Below are positions 10,096-22,194 of a DNA stretch of 64,000 bases, one piece after another. Both the position numbers and the translations under genes were made by a program. Source of the DNA: Heterohyrax brucei (Eukaryota > Chordata > Mammalia > Hyracoidea > Procaviidae). The notes below the pieces were generated by a model that was not told the DNA's origin, ran no database searches, and saw only the letters and a program-made list of their open reading frames with translations. Location: assembly GCA_028571685.1 (NCBI GenBank), contig CM053144.1, forward strand, positions 97,804,171-97,868,170, given 5' to 3'. How positions within the stretch are numbered: position 1 is the stretch's first letter; every line of letters begins with the position of its first letter.

Positions 10096-11715
10096 GCTTT
10101 AATTGCATTTTAGATGAAAATTTGTAGCATTAATCAGTTTCTCATTCAAAAATCTACACATAAATTGTTTTGTAATATCAGTTGCAATCCCCTCAAGTGT
10201 CAGTACTCTGACCCTTTCCCTTTGCACTCTAGGTTCCCAATATCCGTTGACCCAGGTTCCCTGCCCCTTCCTGCCTTCTCATCTTTGTTTGTGGGTAGCT
10301 GTCTCTCACTAGGCCTCGTGTGCCTGATTGAAGTAAGAAGCAGGTTCTTCACATGTCTTGTTGTTTGTTTTATAGGCTTGTCTAGTCTTTGGATGAAAGG
10401 TGGACTTGGGGAGTGGCTTCAGTTATGAGTTAGCAGCAGGGCATCCAGTAGCCATAGTTTTGGGAGTCTTTCCAATCCCTGTCCGACCATTAAATCTGGT
10501 CTTTTTCTGTGAATTTAAATTTTGTCCTACGTGTTTCTACTGCACTGTTTGGAACCCTCAATTGTGACCCCAGTGGTGGCATCTGGGCACCATCTAGTTG
10601 TTCTGGGCTCAGTCTGGCAGAGGTTGTGGTGGTTGTGGACCAGTTGTCCTTTGAGCTGATATTTTCTTGTGTCTTTGATTATCTTCATTCTCCTTTTATC
10701 TGAACATGGTGGAACCAACATACGTATTTTAAATGGCTGCTCATAAGCTTCCAAGACCCTGGACTCCACTCACCAAAGTGGGATGTAGAACATCTTCTTT
10801 TTTTTCTTTTATTGTGATTAAGTGAAACTACACAATCCAAATCAGTTTTACATGTCTGCCTATCTACAGCTCCTCTGCTCTCCTTGCCTTGTGACAGCAC
10901 AGTTCTCCTTCTCATTTTATACTTGTTGTATCCTCTTAACAAGCTCCTGCCCCCTCCTCTCTACCCTTTCCTCTCCCATCTAGAAACAGACTGGTAGGCC
11001 AGCCTCCTATAAATGCAGAGCCATAGAGTACACCCACTGTACAGTCACATTGTGTCACTGAGTCTAGTCCACTTTTGTCCAAAGAGTTTGACCTCAGTAG
11101 TATTTTCTAGGCAGGAGCAGCAGTAGGTCATGCTCCCAGAGGATCCCCCATGCCATCAGACCATCAATTGTCATCTTTTGGTAGAGGAGTATATCTTCTT
11201 TATGAACAATGTTATGACAATTCCACCTAAATGTCCTCCAAGAACATGGTCCCTAGCCCTCATCTCAGTAACTTGGTTCCTCAGGGTATTTGGATATGTC
11301 TAGGAAGCTTCTATGGCATTGCCTTGATTGAATTGTGCTGACTTTCCCTATATAGTGTGTTGCTTATACTTTCAACAAGTTGACATTTTTCTACTGTATA
11401 TTTAGTGTTCTTCCATCACTATCCCTCCACTCCCTTGTAATCATCAAAGATTGTTTTCTCTCCATGTGTAAACCTTTCCTTGAATTTTTATAATAATAGT
11501 CTCATACAATATTCACCATGGTTCTTTATTATTGCATTGTATCCCACTGTATGTACATAGCATGTCCATATGTATGCCCAGACGTATGTCCATACATCTG
11601 CCAGTGGACACTTACATTGTTTCCATCTTTGCCTATTGTGGATAGTGCTACAATGAACATGGCATGTGATAGTTTTTATTTCTCAAGGATATATTCCAGA
11701 CATTGTTTTAAGCCA
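10096..11715 (-). mobile_element. Old L1 3' end, with a younger L1 fragment nested inside
   Basis: Read on the minus strand, 10096-10790 is the older-type L1 3'UTR also seen on the plus strand at 5880-6300 and 32100-32760. The shared fragments include the complements of ggcaccatctagttgttctg and gtttctcattcaaaaa. The element continues after the nested insertion at 11191 and reaches the end of ORF2 at about 11510-11710, which contains ttgtggatagtgctacaatg. No intact coding frame remains. Confidence 0.82.
10801..11190 (-). mobile_element. Nested 5'-truncated L1 3'UTR, about 390 bp
   Basis: It starts with a T-rich run (the reversed tail) and continues with the 3'UTR block found at 52965-53340, ending around catcaattgtcatcttttgg. 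It interrupts the older L1, whose sequence on either side joins cleanly. The repeats at 10790-10800 and 11191-11201 (acatcttcttt and atatcttcttt) form an 11-bp target-site duplication with one mismatch. Confidence 0.8.
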
Positions 11716-12424
11716 TGAAATTTGTATAACTAATTACAGCAGAAATAGAAAATCCTTACAAATCCTCATATCCAAGAAAACTAGTGTTTTAACAAAGATT
11801 CATCATAACCTAGTAGGATGAAAATGGTTCTTCCTGAATTTTTAAAAATCACTTTGCCAGTGAAAGAGTGCCTGGTGAGTTATCAAAGCCCAGTAATTCA
11901 ACTTTACAAGTCTCTATAGCTTAGAGGAAACAGAAAGAATGTACAACATTGCTTGAATGACTTTTATCCTTATTTTCAGTGCCTACAGAAACCTCATTTT
12001 TTCATAATGACAATACATCTGACTTTCAGTCATCTTGGATTTGATTGAGAATACATATTCTCAGCAATCGTAGACTCATGACCTCGGTGTGGCCTTACAC
12101 TCTCAAATTTTCAGTGCTTTTTGCTTTGTACATAAAATCTTCACATCTCTTGTACTGTGTTAAATTGACAAAACTGCCTCTAATCCTAAGTGTCAGTCCA
12201 GTTGGAGGCGACAATCCACTCAAACAAGAAACCACTTTCTGTAGAGACGTTTGTTGCATAAAAATGTTTCAAAAATCAATGGACTTTGAGAAATGGTGAC
12301 AGAATGACAAAGAAGCAAATTTCAAAGCTCAATGAAGGTTCTCTTTTATATAAACAAACACTTATTAACAATCAACTGTGTGTTTTGTACTTGGGAGGCT
12401 GCTAGGGTATAGTTGAAAAATGGA
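11716..12424. other. No recognisable gene or repeat
   Basis: Nothing with a recognisable family signature. A short frame at 12045-12299 (+) has no domain. Confidence 0.5.
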
Positions 12425-12595
12425 ATCAAGCTGGAGCCAGTCAGATGTAGGTTTGAATCAAATCTCCGTTTATTGCATCTGCCTGTGGATGAATCACCTG
12501 GCTTTTGCACTTCAGTGGTCTCATCTTTGCAGCTGGAATGGTAATAACTACTTCAGAGATAAGGTGTGTAGGCTGAGTTGAGAATGTGTAGAGGA
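12425..12595 (+). mobile_element. MIR-like ancient SINE relic
   Basis: The order tRNA-like 'agccagtcagatgtaggtttg', then 'ggatgaatcacctgg', then 'cagtggtctcatctttgcag', then 'ggtaataactacttcagaga' follows the MIR core. It directly precedes an MLT1-like LTR. Confidence 0.75.
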
Positions 12596-12609
12596 AGATG
12601 TATATTTGG

Positions 12610-13078
12610 TGATTCCAGCAGGATGACTAAATGCCCCCAAAGATCAGATCCTAATCCCTGGAAACTAGAAACAGTACCTTTTATGGTAAAAAGATTTTTT
12701 TGCAGAGGTGATTAAATTAAGGAATTTGAGATAGATTATCCTGAATTATCTTGGTTGGGTCTAAATGCAACCACAATTGTCTTTAAAGGGAGAGGTAGAG
12801 GCAGATTTAGCACAGATAGAGGAGAAAGGAACGTAACGACAGACACAGAGATTGGAGCAATATGGTCAGAAGTCAAAGAATGCCAGCAGCCACCAGAAGC
12901 TAGGAGAAACAAAGAACACACTGGCCCTTGACCCTCTGAGGGATGGCAGCCCTGTGGATACCTTGATTTGGGCCCAGTGAAACTGATTTTGGACTTCTGG
13001 CCTCCAGAACTGTGAGAATGTAAATTCTGATTGTATTATTAACAGTAAATTTTGTGATACTTTGTTACAGTTTGTTTT
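12610..13078 (+). mobile_element. MLT1-like (MaLR) LTR
   Basis: The sequence passes in order through ccaaagatcagatcctaatc, gattatcctgaattatcttg, tggcctccagaactgtgaga and tttgtgatactttgttacag. These follow the U3 to 3' end of MLT1-type LTRs. It is probably a solo LTR. No gag or pol sequence is next to it. Confidence 0.8.
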
Positions 13079-13535
13079 ACGTCTTTGAACAAGTTTTTAT
13101 CTTTGTCTCTATAGTAACATTAGGATTTTTATTTAATTTTCATCATTAGAAACAAGAAATATCTACTTTAATATAAACCTATGTTACAATGCTTTCATCT
13201 GATTACTATGTTTACTCAATAAATGTATTCTGTTAAATTTAATTCCATACCTAATTATTAACAACCTACTATCCACAGGGCATTGTATTTCAGGAAATAA
13301 AAGACAGCAAGATGAACAAAGACAAAGCCTCTGGCCTAAAAGAACTTTTAATCTGCTTTCGTAGTCCACAGACGATTAAGGCAATTTGAGACAAATTTGG
13401 AAACAAACACTAGAGCTAGAAAATGAGGGGAAGAACAGATTAATTTCTCCTAAAGAATCAGAAATCAATTCTTAGAAGAATTCACCTTTGATCTGGATCT
13501 TCAAGGTAGCTATGCCTTTTACAAACTGAGAGACA
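13079..13535. other. No recognisable gene or repeat
   Basis: AT-rich and unassigned; no open frame with a recognisable domain. Confidence 0.5.
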
Positions 13536-13682
13536 AAAGCCCAACCAAAACCTATACCACTGATTCCAGAGTATACCTGACTCACAATGTTTGCAAGAAA
13601 CAGCTGGTGGGTTTAAACTGCTGACCTTTCAGTTAGCAGCCGTATTTTGCCATAGCTCTTAACCACAGCACCACCAGGACTC
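13536..13682 (-). mobile_element. AfroSINE-type SINE
   Basis: Reverse-complement signature: ctgattccagagtatacctg, ctggtgggtttaaactgctg, then taaccacagcaccaccagga, the complement of the tRNA-like head. Confidence 0.85.
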
Positions 13683-14822
13683 TACCCAGACAGTAGAGGC
13701 AGAAAAACCAGTAAACACTGGAGACACTAGGAGGGCACTTAATAAATAGGGCCATGATATTCCAGGGAAGGCGTGGGAAGAATAGAAAGACATATATTCA
13801 ACACAAACAGAATCTTTCCAATCTTTTCATAAACCTTAAAATTAAGTCACTTGTTTGAACATCTCATGGTGTTTAATTTTTAAACACTGGAGACCCTACC
13901 AGGGCGAGTCAAGGTTTTTGGGAAACAGGATATGGGATAATAGCAGAAGTGTCCTAAGAAATTAGCTAGATCAAGTAAAATGGCAAGAAGAAAACCTACA
14001 GGTAGTTGCCTGGGTGTTTCAAATCATTATTATTATTTTTACTGTCCAATGTCTAAATGTAGATTGTGTAGTGAATAGAGATAGAGAAAAGTAGGGTATT
14101 TCTGCTTGTCTGCATAGCTTTTGCCACTGTATTTTAACATAAGGCTCTTATAATATTTTTACATTATTATTTTCCTCCTTTCAGGAGAATATGTGGAGCG
14201 CAGAGCTATAAAGCCATAAAATGATTTTAGTTTAAGAGTCTGTGAGAGAACAGCATTCAAGCAGCTGAAGATATGGCTCCATCAAAACACAGCTGGCTTC
14301 TGTTTCTACTGTAACTATTAAATTTCCTTGCACCGAAGTTTTCTTTAAGTAGAAAAACTGTTATAGATATTTTGAGAATAAAATGGAAGATCAATATTTA
14401 TTATCCTCTGTGTAATTATCTCTCATTTTACTCTGATGCAGACCAAGTTAGAACAGGAAACAAACACTATCAAAATTGCCCAGGCAGGTGACACAGAGGC
14501 AATTGATGACAGGAGTGGGGGCACAGCAGATAATTTGCTCCTGGAGCTTGTGTGCATCAACAGGAAGTCAGAAGACAGAGGTAAGCTAAGGGGAAATCTG
14601 GCTGTGCATAAACAAATATTTCAGCCCTAAGTTTCTAATTTACAAGAGAGAAAAATGAATCTCACTCATATACTTAAAAATAACTGTTCTTGGCTTCCTT
14701 GAACATACTTCTTTGACACTTGTTTGGAGAGTATACCAGCTGCAGAACCTGTTTGCAGGCTTATCTATTTTGAAGATAATTGATTAAATGCATCAATTGC
14801 AGGCCCTGACAATTACATAGAG
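13683..14822. other. No recognisable gene or repeat
   Basis: Unassigned. A short frame at 14436-14630 (+) has no recognisable domain and no supporting splice structure that I could see. Confidence 0.45.
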
Positions 14823-14824
14823 TC

Positions 14825-14995
14825 TTATAGCTCACACTTAGCAACCATCATCACACTTGATTCTCATAATGATATAGGTACAATGGGTATTATCAAGTCT
14901 ATTTCCTATGTCAGGAACAACAGATGAAGAGAAAAGGGGTGGTTTTCCAAGGTCATAGGACTTAAATTGAGGCCCAGATTTATTCCATGCTACGT
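14825..14995 (+). mobile_element. MIR-like ancient SINE relic
   Basis: Matches the 3' half of the MIR core in order: tagcaaccatcatcacac, gattctcataatgatatagg, tatttcctatgtcagga, gaggcccagatttattccat. Moderately diverged. Confidence 0.7.
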
Positions 14996-15057
14996 AACAA
15001 CAGAGTGCTTCATGCAAAAACTGATGCAGTGATAGTTTAATGAAAAGCCTTGGTAAG

Positions 15058-15232
15058 AATGTGGTACCCACTGCCATCAAGTGGATTCTGACTCCGTTGA
15101 TCTCATATGTTACATGGTAGAACTCCATAGGGTTTTCCTGGCTGTGATCTTTTTTGGAAAAAGATTGATAGGCTGTTCTGCTGCTGCAGTGGTTGGTGGG
15201 TTCAAACAGCTAACCTTTAGATTAGCACAAAA
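15058..15232 (-). mobile_element. AfroSINE-type SINE
   Basis: Begins (3' end of the element) with cactgccatcaagtggattc and passes through gtagaactccatagggtttt and ggtgggttcaaacagctaac. The tRNA-like head is lost at the right, where the next SINE begins. The central segment ggctgtgatctttttt is shared with the next copy. Confidence 0.82.
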
Positions 15233-15239
15233 TTTAAAA

Positions 15240-15446
15240 AGCAAAAAAAAACAACTCATTGCTCTCAAGTTGATTCCAACTCATAGTGACCTATAGGACA
15301 GAGTTCCAGTGCACCACAGGTTTTCCTCACTGTCATCTTTACAGGATTAGACAGCTGCAGTTTTCTCCTTCAGAGCAGCTGGTGGGCTTGAACCACCAAT
15401 CACTTGATTAGCAGCCAAGCCCTTAACCACTTTGCCACCAGGACTT
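15240..15446 (-). mobile_element. AfroSINE-type SINE, adjacent to the previous copy
   Basis: Carries cattgctctcaagttgattc, tgacctataggacagagttc, cactgtcatctttacaggat and the complement of the head ctttgccaccaggactt. The A-rich run at 15241-15250 separates it from the copy at left. Tandem arrangement, same orientation. Confidence 0.85.
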
Positions 15447-15719
15447 GTTGAGTGCAAACTGTTTGCAGCACCCTAGTATCTATCTCATCATAATAGATGA
15501 TTTTTCAAAAAATAATTTTATTTATTTATTACAGTAAATGGATAAAATTTCTAATGTCTATCAACTATCTCATCTATGATAAACCCTCATGCCTCACTCC
15601 CCAGACTTGTGGCTGTCAAAGAGTTTCTTTGTTCTGTACATAATTCTATTTTGAAGTTCTTATAACGGGGGTCTCATACAATATTTGTCTTTTTGCCACT
15701 GACTGATTTCACTCAGCAT

Positions 15720-18700
15720 AATATCTTCCAGCTGAAACCGTGTTATGAGATGTTCTCTAAAATCTACTTTGTTTTTTATCATAGCATAGTGTTCCACTGA
15801 GCATATGTACCACAGTTTGCTTAACCATTCATCTGTTGATGGGCATCTGGGACGATTTCATCTTTTTGCTACTATGGACTGTGTGGCAATAAACATTCGT
15901 GTACATGTGTCTGTTCATGTGACAGCCTTTGTTTCTGAAAGATAAATTCCAAGCAGTGGGATTACTGGATCAAATGGTATATGTATTCTCAGCTTTTTAA
16001 GGAAGTGCCAGATTGCTTTCCAAAGAGGCTGTACCATTTTGCAATCCCACCAGCAGTGTAGGAGAGTTCTAATCTCTCCACAGCCTCTCCAGCATTTGTT
16101 ATTTTGTGTTTTCTGGATCATGGCCATCTGTGTTGGGCTGAGATGGTATCTCATCGTAGTTTTTGTTTGGATTTCTCTGATGGCTAACGATCATGAGCAT
16201 TTCCTCATGTGTCTTTTGGCTGCCTGATGTGTCTGTTCATCTCCTTTGCAATTGCTTAATTGGGTTATTTACCTTTCTCGTGTTGACATTTTGCAGAACC
16301 TTGAAGATTACGGAGATCAAACAGTCCGACATGTAGTTGCCAAATATTTTTTCTCATTCTGTAGGTCTTTTAATCTTTTGATGAAGTCTTCGGATAAGCA
16401 AAAGTGTTTGATTCTAAGTAGTTCCCAATCATCTATTTTCTCTTCTGTTAATCATGCTTTGTTTGTTAGATTTTGAAGTCTGTCTAAGCTTTGTATTAGA
16501 ACATCTATCATTGATCTTATTTTTTCTTGCATGATCTTTATGGTTTTAGGTTTGACATTTAGGTTTTTGGTTCAATTTAAGTTAGTTTTTGTGTAAGGTG
16601 TGAGATTTTGGTCTTGTTTCAGTTTTTTGCAGGTGGATATTCCATTTTGTCAACACTATTTGCTGAAGAGACTGTTTTTATCACAGTTTACAATCTTAGG
16701 GCCTTTGTCAAATATCAGCTGTTCATAAGAGGATGGTGGCCTTTCTAGGGTCCCAGCTCTTCTCCACTGGTCTGTATGTCTCTGTCTGTACCAGTACCAG
16801 GCTGTTTTGACTACTGTAGCTGCATAATGGTTTCTAAGGTTGGCTAGTATGAGGCTTCCCTTTGTGTTTCTCTTCCTCGGTAGTGCCTTAGTTAGTCGGT
16901 GTTTCCGTCCTTTCCAAACAAAATTGGTGATATGTTTCTCCAACTCATTAAAAAATGACACCAGAATTTGTATTGGGTTTGAATTGCATAAGTAGATCGC
17001 TTTTTGGTAAAATAGACATTTTCACAAGTTAAGTCTTCCTATCTGTGAACAGGGTAGGTTTCTCCAATTATGCAAGTCTTTTTGGTTTCTTGCAGTAGGC
17101 CTTGTAATTCTCTAGCCAAGCCAAGTGCCGTCAAGTCAGATCTGACTCATGGCGACCCTAGGGGCCAGGGTAGAACTGACCCCCTGAGTAGGTCTCTTAT
17201 TTCTCTAGTTACATTTATTCATAAGTATTTTATCTTCTTAGGGGCTATAGTAAATGATATTGACTTGATGATTTCTTCCTTAATAATCTTGTTATTGGTA
17301 TAAAGGAATTCTACTGATTGACTTATGTTTATCTTGTATCCTGATACTTTGCTGAACTCCTTTATTAGTTCCAGTAGTTTAGTTATGGATTCCTTAGGAT
17401 TCTCTGTATACAATCATATCATCTGTGAATAGGGAGATTTTTACTTCACTGCTGATATGGATGCCTTTTCTTTCTTTGTTTTGTCTAACTTCTCTGGCCA
17501 GAACTTCTAGTACAATGTTGACCAGAAGTGGTGAGAGTGGGCATCCTTGTCTAGTTCCCATTCTCAAGGGAAATTCTTCAGTCTTTCACCATTCAGGATG
17601 ATGAAGGCAGTTGGCTTTGCATAGATGCCACTAATTGTGTTGAGTCTCTTCTATTCCTATTTTGCTGAGAGCTTTTAGCATGAATGGGTGTTAGACTTTT
17701 TCAAATGCCTTTTCTGCATCAATTGACAAAACCAGGTGATTCTTATCCTTTGTGCTATTTAAGTGGTTGATCACATTAATTGTTTTTCTGATTCTGAACA
17801 AGTCTTGCATCCCTGGAATGAAAGTAACTTGGTTATGATGAATTATTATTGGTTTTGATATGTTGTTGAACTCTGTTGGCTAGGAATTTATTGAAAATTT
17901 TTACATCTAGGTTCATGAGTGATACTGCTCTGTAATTTTCTTTTTTTGTGGGACCTTTCCCTGGCTTTCGTATCAGGGTTATGCTGGCTTCATAGAATGA
18001 GTTTGGAAGTATCCCATCCCTTTCTATGCTGTGAAATAGTCTCAGTAGTAATGGAGTTAATTCTTCTCTAAAATTTTGGTGGAATACTCCAGTGAAGCTA
18101 TCTGGGCCATGACTTTTTTTGGTTGGCAATTTTTTGATGACTTTTTCAATCTCTTCCTTTGTGACAGGTTTATTAAGTTGATCTACTTCTTCTTGTGATA
18201 ATCTTTGTGGGTGACATGAATCTAGAAATTTGTCCATTTCCTAGGTTTCCAAATCTGTTAGAAGTACAAACTTTCATATTATTCTGTTATGATACTTTTT
18301 GTTTCAACTGGGTCTGTTATAACATCTGCTGTCTCATTTCTTAATTGGGTTATTGGTATCTTCTGCTGTTTTTCTTTTGTAAATTTAGCCAGTGGCTTAT
18401 CAATTTTATTATTTGAAAGAACCAGCTTTTGGTTTTGATAATTTTTCAATTGTTCTTCTAGTCTCTAGTTCATTTAGTTCTACTCTAATCTTTATTATCT
18501 GTTTTCTTCTGGTGTCTGAGGTGTTTCTCTATTCCTCTCTTTCTACTTGTTCAAGCTGTAGGATTCTTTAATTTGGGCCCTGTCTTCCTTCTGGATGTGT
18601 GTGCATATATAGAAGTAGACTGACCTCTGAGCACCGCTTTGGCTGTATCACATAGACTCTTGTAGGATGTGTTTTCCCTCTCATTTCAATCCATTAATTT

Positions 18701-19499
18701 CTTTATTTCCTCCTGATTTCTTCTATAACCCATGGATTTTTGAGCAAGGTATTGTTTAGTTTCCATGGGTTCTAATTTCTACCTATGATTTTTGTTGTTG
18801 ATTTCAACATTTATGGCTTTGTGGTCTGAGAAGATGCTTTGCAATAAACCAAACTTTTGGATTTTGTAGAGAATTGCTTTATGAACTAACACATGGTGTA
18901 TTCTGGAGAATGTTCCATGTGTACTGGAGAAGAAGGTTTACTTACCTGTGGATGGATGAAAAGACCTGTATATGCTGATAAAGTCAAGTTGGTTGATTGT
19001 TGCAATAAGATCTTCTATATCTTAACTGAGTTTTTTATGGATGATCTGTCCATTACTGAGTGTTGATATCTCCAACTATTATTGTGGAATGATCTATCTC
19101 ATTTTTCAATGCTGTCAATGTTTGTACAGTGTATTTAGATGGTCTGATATTGGGTGCATACATATTTAATATTGTTAAGTCCTGCTTGTGTAGTGAACCT
19201 TTCAGCAATAAATAGTGACCATCCTTGTCCATGATGATGGATTTTACATCAAAATCTATTTTATCTGAGATCAATATTGCCATACCCGCTCTTCTTTGTA
19301 TGTTGTTAGCTGGGTATATACTATTCCATCCTTTAATTTTCAGTTTGTTCATATCTTTGAGTCTAAGCTGTATTTCTTGTAAGCAAAATATGTACAGGTT
19401 GTGTCTTTTGAGCTGGATGCCACTTGCTGTCTCTTTTTTTGGAAGATTCAGTCTGCTTACATTCAGTGTAATTGATAGGTATGTGTTTAGTGCTGTCAT
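15720..19499 (-). pseudogene. L1 ORF2 (endonuclease/reverse transcriptase), broken
   Basis: The ORF2 protein nicks DNA and reverse-transcribes L1 RNA. The start ATG is at 19497-19499. The first 148 codons are open and contain the endonuclease residues N13 (ITLNV), E42 (FCLQE), D144 and N146 (VGDINT), which match the catalytic positions of this family. The frame then stops. The next pieces are at 17833-18237 ([19 protein letters not shown], fingers/palm of RT), 17219-17413, 16656-16961 and 15915-16154. The last contains the C-terminal cysteine pattern [18 protein letters not shown]. The RT active-site box at 17418-17429 reads FTDD instead of F/Y-A-D-D. A SINE fragment at 17113-17186 interrupts it. 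Multiple stops and frameshifts: dead. Confidence 0.88.
17113..17186 (-). mobile_element. SINE 3'-end fragment inside L1 ORF2
   Basis: The L1 sequence at this point is replaced by ccaagtgccgtcaagtcaga followed by ctcatggcgaccctaggggc and gggtagaactgacccc. This is the reverse complement of the 3' half of an AfroSINE variant with a 'taggggccagggtag' body. The 5' tRNA-like part is absent. The same variant 3' end appears in the provirus near 47.7 and 48.0 kb. Confidence 0.7.
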
Positions 19500-19792
19500 T
19501 TGGATGTATTTATTTTTCTGTTGATGTTTTCTATGCTCTTAATATTCTGCTCTGGGTCATTCTTTATGGGTTGACTTTTCAGTGTTGGTTTTATGTTTAT
19601 TGAGACTTCTGTATTGCATTTCTTGATATGTTGCACTGTTATTTTCTTTGCAGCTACCCCTATAATCCCCCTTAATATTCTAAGTTTAAACCCAATTTTA
19701 ATTTCTGCATACCTTTTTAACTTTCTGTTCATCTGAAAGGACTGTAACTACTGTGGTATATCCCTCTTTTTAGTGTGATGGTGTCATAGTTT

Positions 19793-20810
19793 TCATAATA
19801 TGATCACTGGTTCCCTTCTTTTAATACTGTAGCTTTGATTGAGTTTCATGATTTCCCCAACTGAGGATTCTGGATGCTGTGTCCTGCACTGCCTCCTTAA
19901 ACATACACTTAATGGTTTTGTTTTTCTAAGCAAAGCTTGTTTCAGTATTTCTTGTAGTTTTGGTTTGGCTTTTACAAAGTCTCTAAACTTGTCTTTATCT
20001 GTGAATGTCTTAATTTCACCTTCATATTTGATACACAGTTTTGCAGGATATATAATTCTTGATTGGAAGTTTTTCTTGTTCAAGGCTTTGAATGTGTCAA
20101 CCCACTGCTTTCTAGCCAACACCGTTTCTGCAGAGAAGTCAGATGAAAGCCTACAGGGTTCCCTATGAATGTTAGCTTTGCTTTGAGCTGCCTTTAAAAG
20201 CATCTGTTTATGTTTCATTTTATTGAGCTTGATTATAATTTGTCTTGATGCCTTTATTTTGGGATCTAGTTTTTGTGGCATTTGATATACATCTTGGATA
20301 TCTATGTGCCCTTTATTCATAATTTCAGGTAAGTTTTTTGTCACCAACTCTACAGCAGGGCTCTCTGTATTGTCATCTACCCTTCCTTTTTCAGGAACTC
20401 CAGTTAACCATAAATTATTTCTCTTAATAGAATCCCACATGTTTCTTAATGCTTCTTTGTTGTTCTTATTTCTTTTCTTTGATTTCTCCACATAAATGCA
20501 GGTGTCAGTTTCTCTATTCTCAAGGTCACTAAGTCTGACTTTTATCACGTGAATTCTACTGTTTTGTCTTTGCACTGAATTGTCTAATTCTGTAATCTTG
20601 TTATTGATCTGCTGTATTTCAGATCATTGATGTTCTATCAGTTCAGATAGGTTGCTTAATTTTTCCTTTTGTTCTGCTGCATTTTGTTTAACCTCTCGGA
20701 GGGGTCTATACATAATTCTTTTGTACTCAACATCTGATAATTTCAGAGACTTCTTCATCTGGGAACTTTTCTGATTCTTTATTTTGGGAGTTTTCTAGAA
20801 TCAAGATGGC
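19793..20810 (-). pseudogene. L1 ORF1 (RNA-binding chaperone), broken at its N-terminus
   Basis: ORF1 protein is a trimeric RNA-binding protein that coats L1 RNA. The C-terminal 260 codons are open (20575-19793). They include an N-terminal coiled-coil part (VRLSDLENRETDT), the RRM entry motif (NLWLTGVPEKG, matching RVTGVPE in other copies) and the C-terminal domain (FSAETVLARKQW, NFQSRIIYPAKLCIKYEG). Upstream, related sequence continues in frame pieces to about 20810, with stops at the N-terminus. The usual family length is about 340 residues. Confidence 0.85.
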
Positions 20811-20814
20811 TGCT

Positions 20815-21490
20815 TTCACTGTTAAAAAATGGCAGAGTAGACACACGTCTCCTCAATTCACTCTGAGAACTAAGGCCTGCAATGATATTTTATGGAGCAC
20901 TGAATATTCAGGGAGCCCTTGGACCTAGCATATTTGACTAGGCACCAGTATCAGACTAAACTTCCCCTCTCAAAGACAAGCCAGTGGCTGCTGAACTCCA
21001 ATCCTTTTGTTTCACTATATTGGGGAACTTTAGCTTCTGCAAACAGCCAATAACATACTTGCATTGTCTGCTAGAATGCAGATCTGCTGATCCTGAGGGC
21101 CTGAGTGTTTCCAGCAGCATTTGGACAGCTACTCATTTGACAGTTCTCTGCTTTTCAGCAGTTGGATAGTTCTTTGCACAGAAGTTTACTTTTGGGGTTG
21201 AGAGGCTTATGCATTTTTCTGAAGATCTGTCTGTTGAGAGACCTGGCAGCTTTTCCCCCCACCCTTCACAGACTTACATTGTGGGGTTGGCTGACAGTCC
21301 CCAGTGTTTCCATAAGTAAGGCACCATCTTTGCCATCCAATAGGCAGAGACCTCCACCCCAGAGAGTTTTCCTGGGGCCAGTTACTAGAGTACACAGAGA
21401 TGGCTGGTGATCAACTCCTCTCTTAGAACTACACTTCAACTCCTGCTGAGTTAACACCAGAGAAATCAAACAGAAAGATGGCATACAGAC
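20815..21490 (-). other. Probable L1 5'UTR
   Basis: Lies directly upstream of ORF1 on the minus strand. It includes atcaagatggctgctttcac, reminiscent of AAGATGG-type L1 5'UTR sequence. GC content is higher than in the flanking DNA and there is no coding frame with a recognisable domain. The true 5' end is uncertain. Confidence 0.55.
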
Positions 21491-21527
21491 AGTAGACCAT
21501 AGTTAATCATTTATAGATGATATTTTT

Positions 21528-21682
21528 GAGGGTTTAGTGTGTCCCAGATACTACTCTATGTGCTTCATCCTCACAACCACCTAATTATGCATTTCATTTA
21601 TTGGTGGATCAATTGAGACAGAAAGAAGTTGCATAAATTGCCCAAAATCACATTGAAGGCATGCTGCCTTCAATTCATCTGT
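21528..21682 (+). mobile_element. MIR-like ancient SINE relic
   Basis: Follows MIR order: tttagtgtgtcccagatact, ctatgtgcttcatcctcaca, then gaagttgcataaattgccca. Diverged and probably truncated on both sides. Confidence 0.75.
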
Positions 21683-22194
21683 GCAAGAAACAAAATTATG
21701 TTAGATCTAATTTCTACTAACTAATAAACAGGCAAACCTTAAAGGCTGTGCTGCATTTAATTCAGGTATGTTTATAGTTCATTCCTCCCACCTCCACAAA
21801 TGCACACTCAGATTAGAACTGTGGTATGAATTACTACAGACAGCTAATTTAGATCATTAACACTTCCCTATTCCATTTTGCTTGGGATATGCAGAACTAG
21901 TATTTTCAGACTACTCAGGGATCATTGAAAGGACTTAGGGAGTATGCCCCTTAATGAAAAACTAGAGTCAACAGGGATGGATTAAAATCTTCATCTACCT
22001 TATTAGTGTTTTATCATTTTTGGCATCTTCTGAGTGTCCATTGATAAGATTTCCAAAGTAGCTTGGCTAGTTAACTGTTCAAATGTCTACTTAGCTAAGT
22101 AAACTTCTCAGTACTGATGATTTACCTTTCAATAATGGAGATAAATGTTATAACATAGATTCAGCTATGTCACTTGCTGAGTCCCTAGACCCTA
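21683..22194. other. No recognisable gene or repeat
   Basis: AT-rich sequence without family signature or supported coding frame. Confidence 0.5.

Larger units (their letters stand above)
15490..21490 (-). mobile_element. L1, long degenerate copy with ORF1, ORF2 and probable 5'UTR
   Basis: About 6 kb. Reading on the minus strand: probable 5'UTR (about 21490-20815), ORF1 (about 20810-19793), an inter-ORF spacer of about 290 bp, ORF2 (19499 to about 15720), and a short 3'UTR. The distal 3'UTR present in the L1 at 52960-60785 (about 850 bp more) is missing; the sequence ends in an AT-rich run near 15500-15530. Boundaries at both ends are approximate and I found no target-site duplication. Confidence 0.85.

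Noticed and set aside
10114..10428. 104-codon plus-strand frame
   Set aside because: Antisense to an old L1 3'UTR.
19225..20168. Plus-strand frames of about 100 codons
   Set aside because: Antisense shadows of L1 ORF2 and ORF1.
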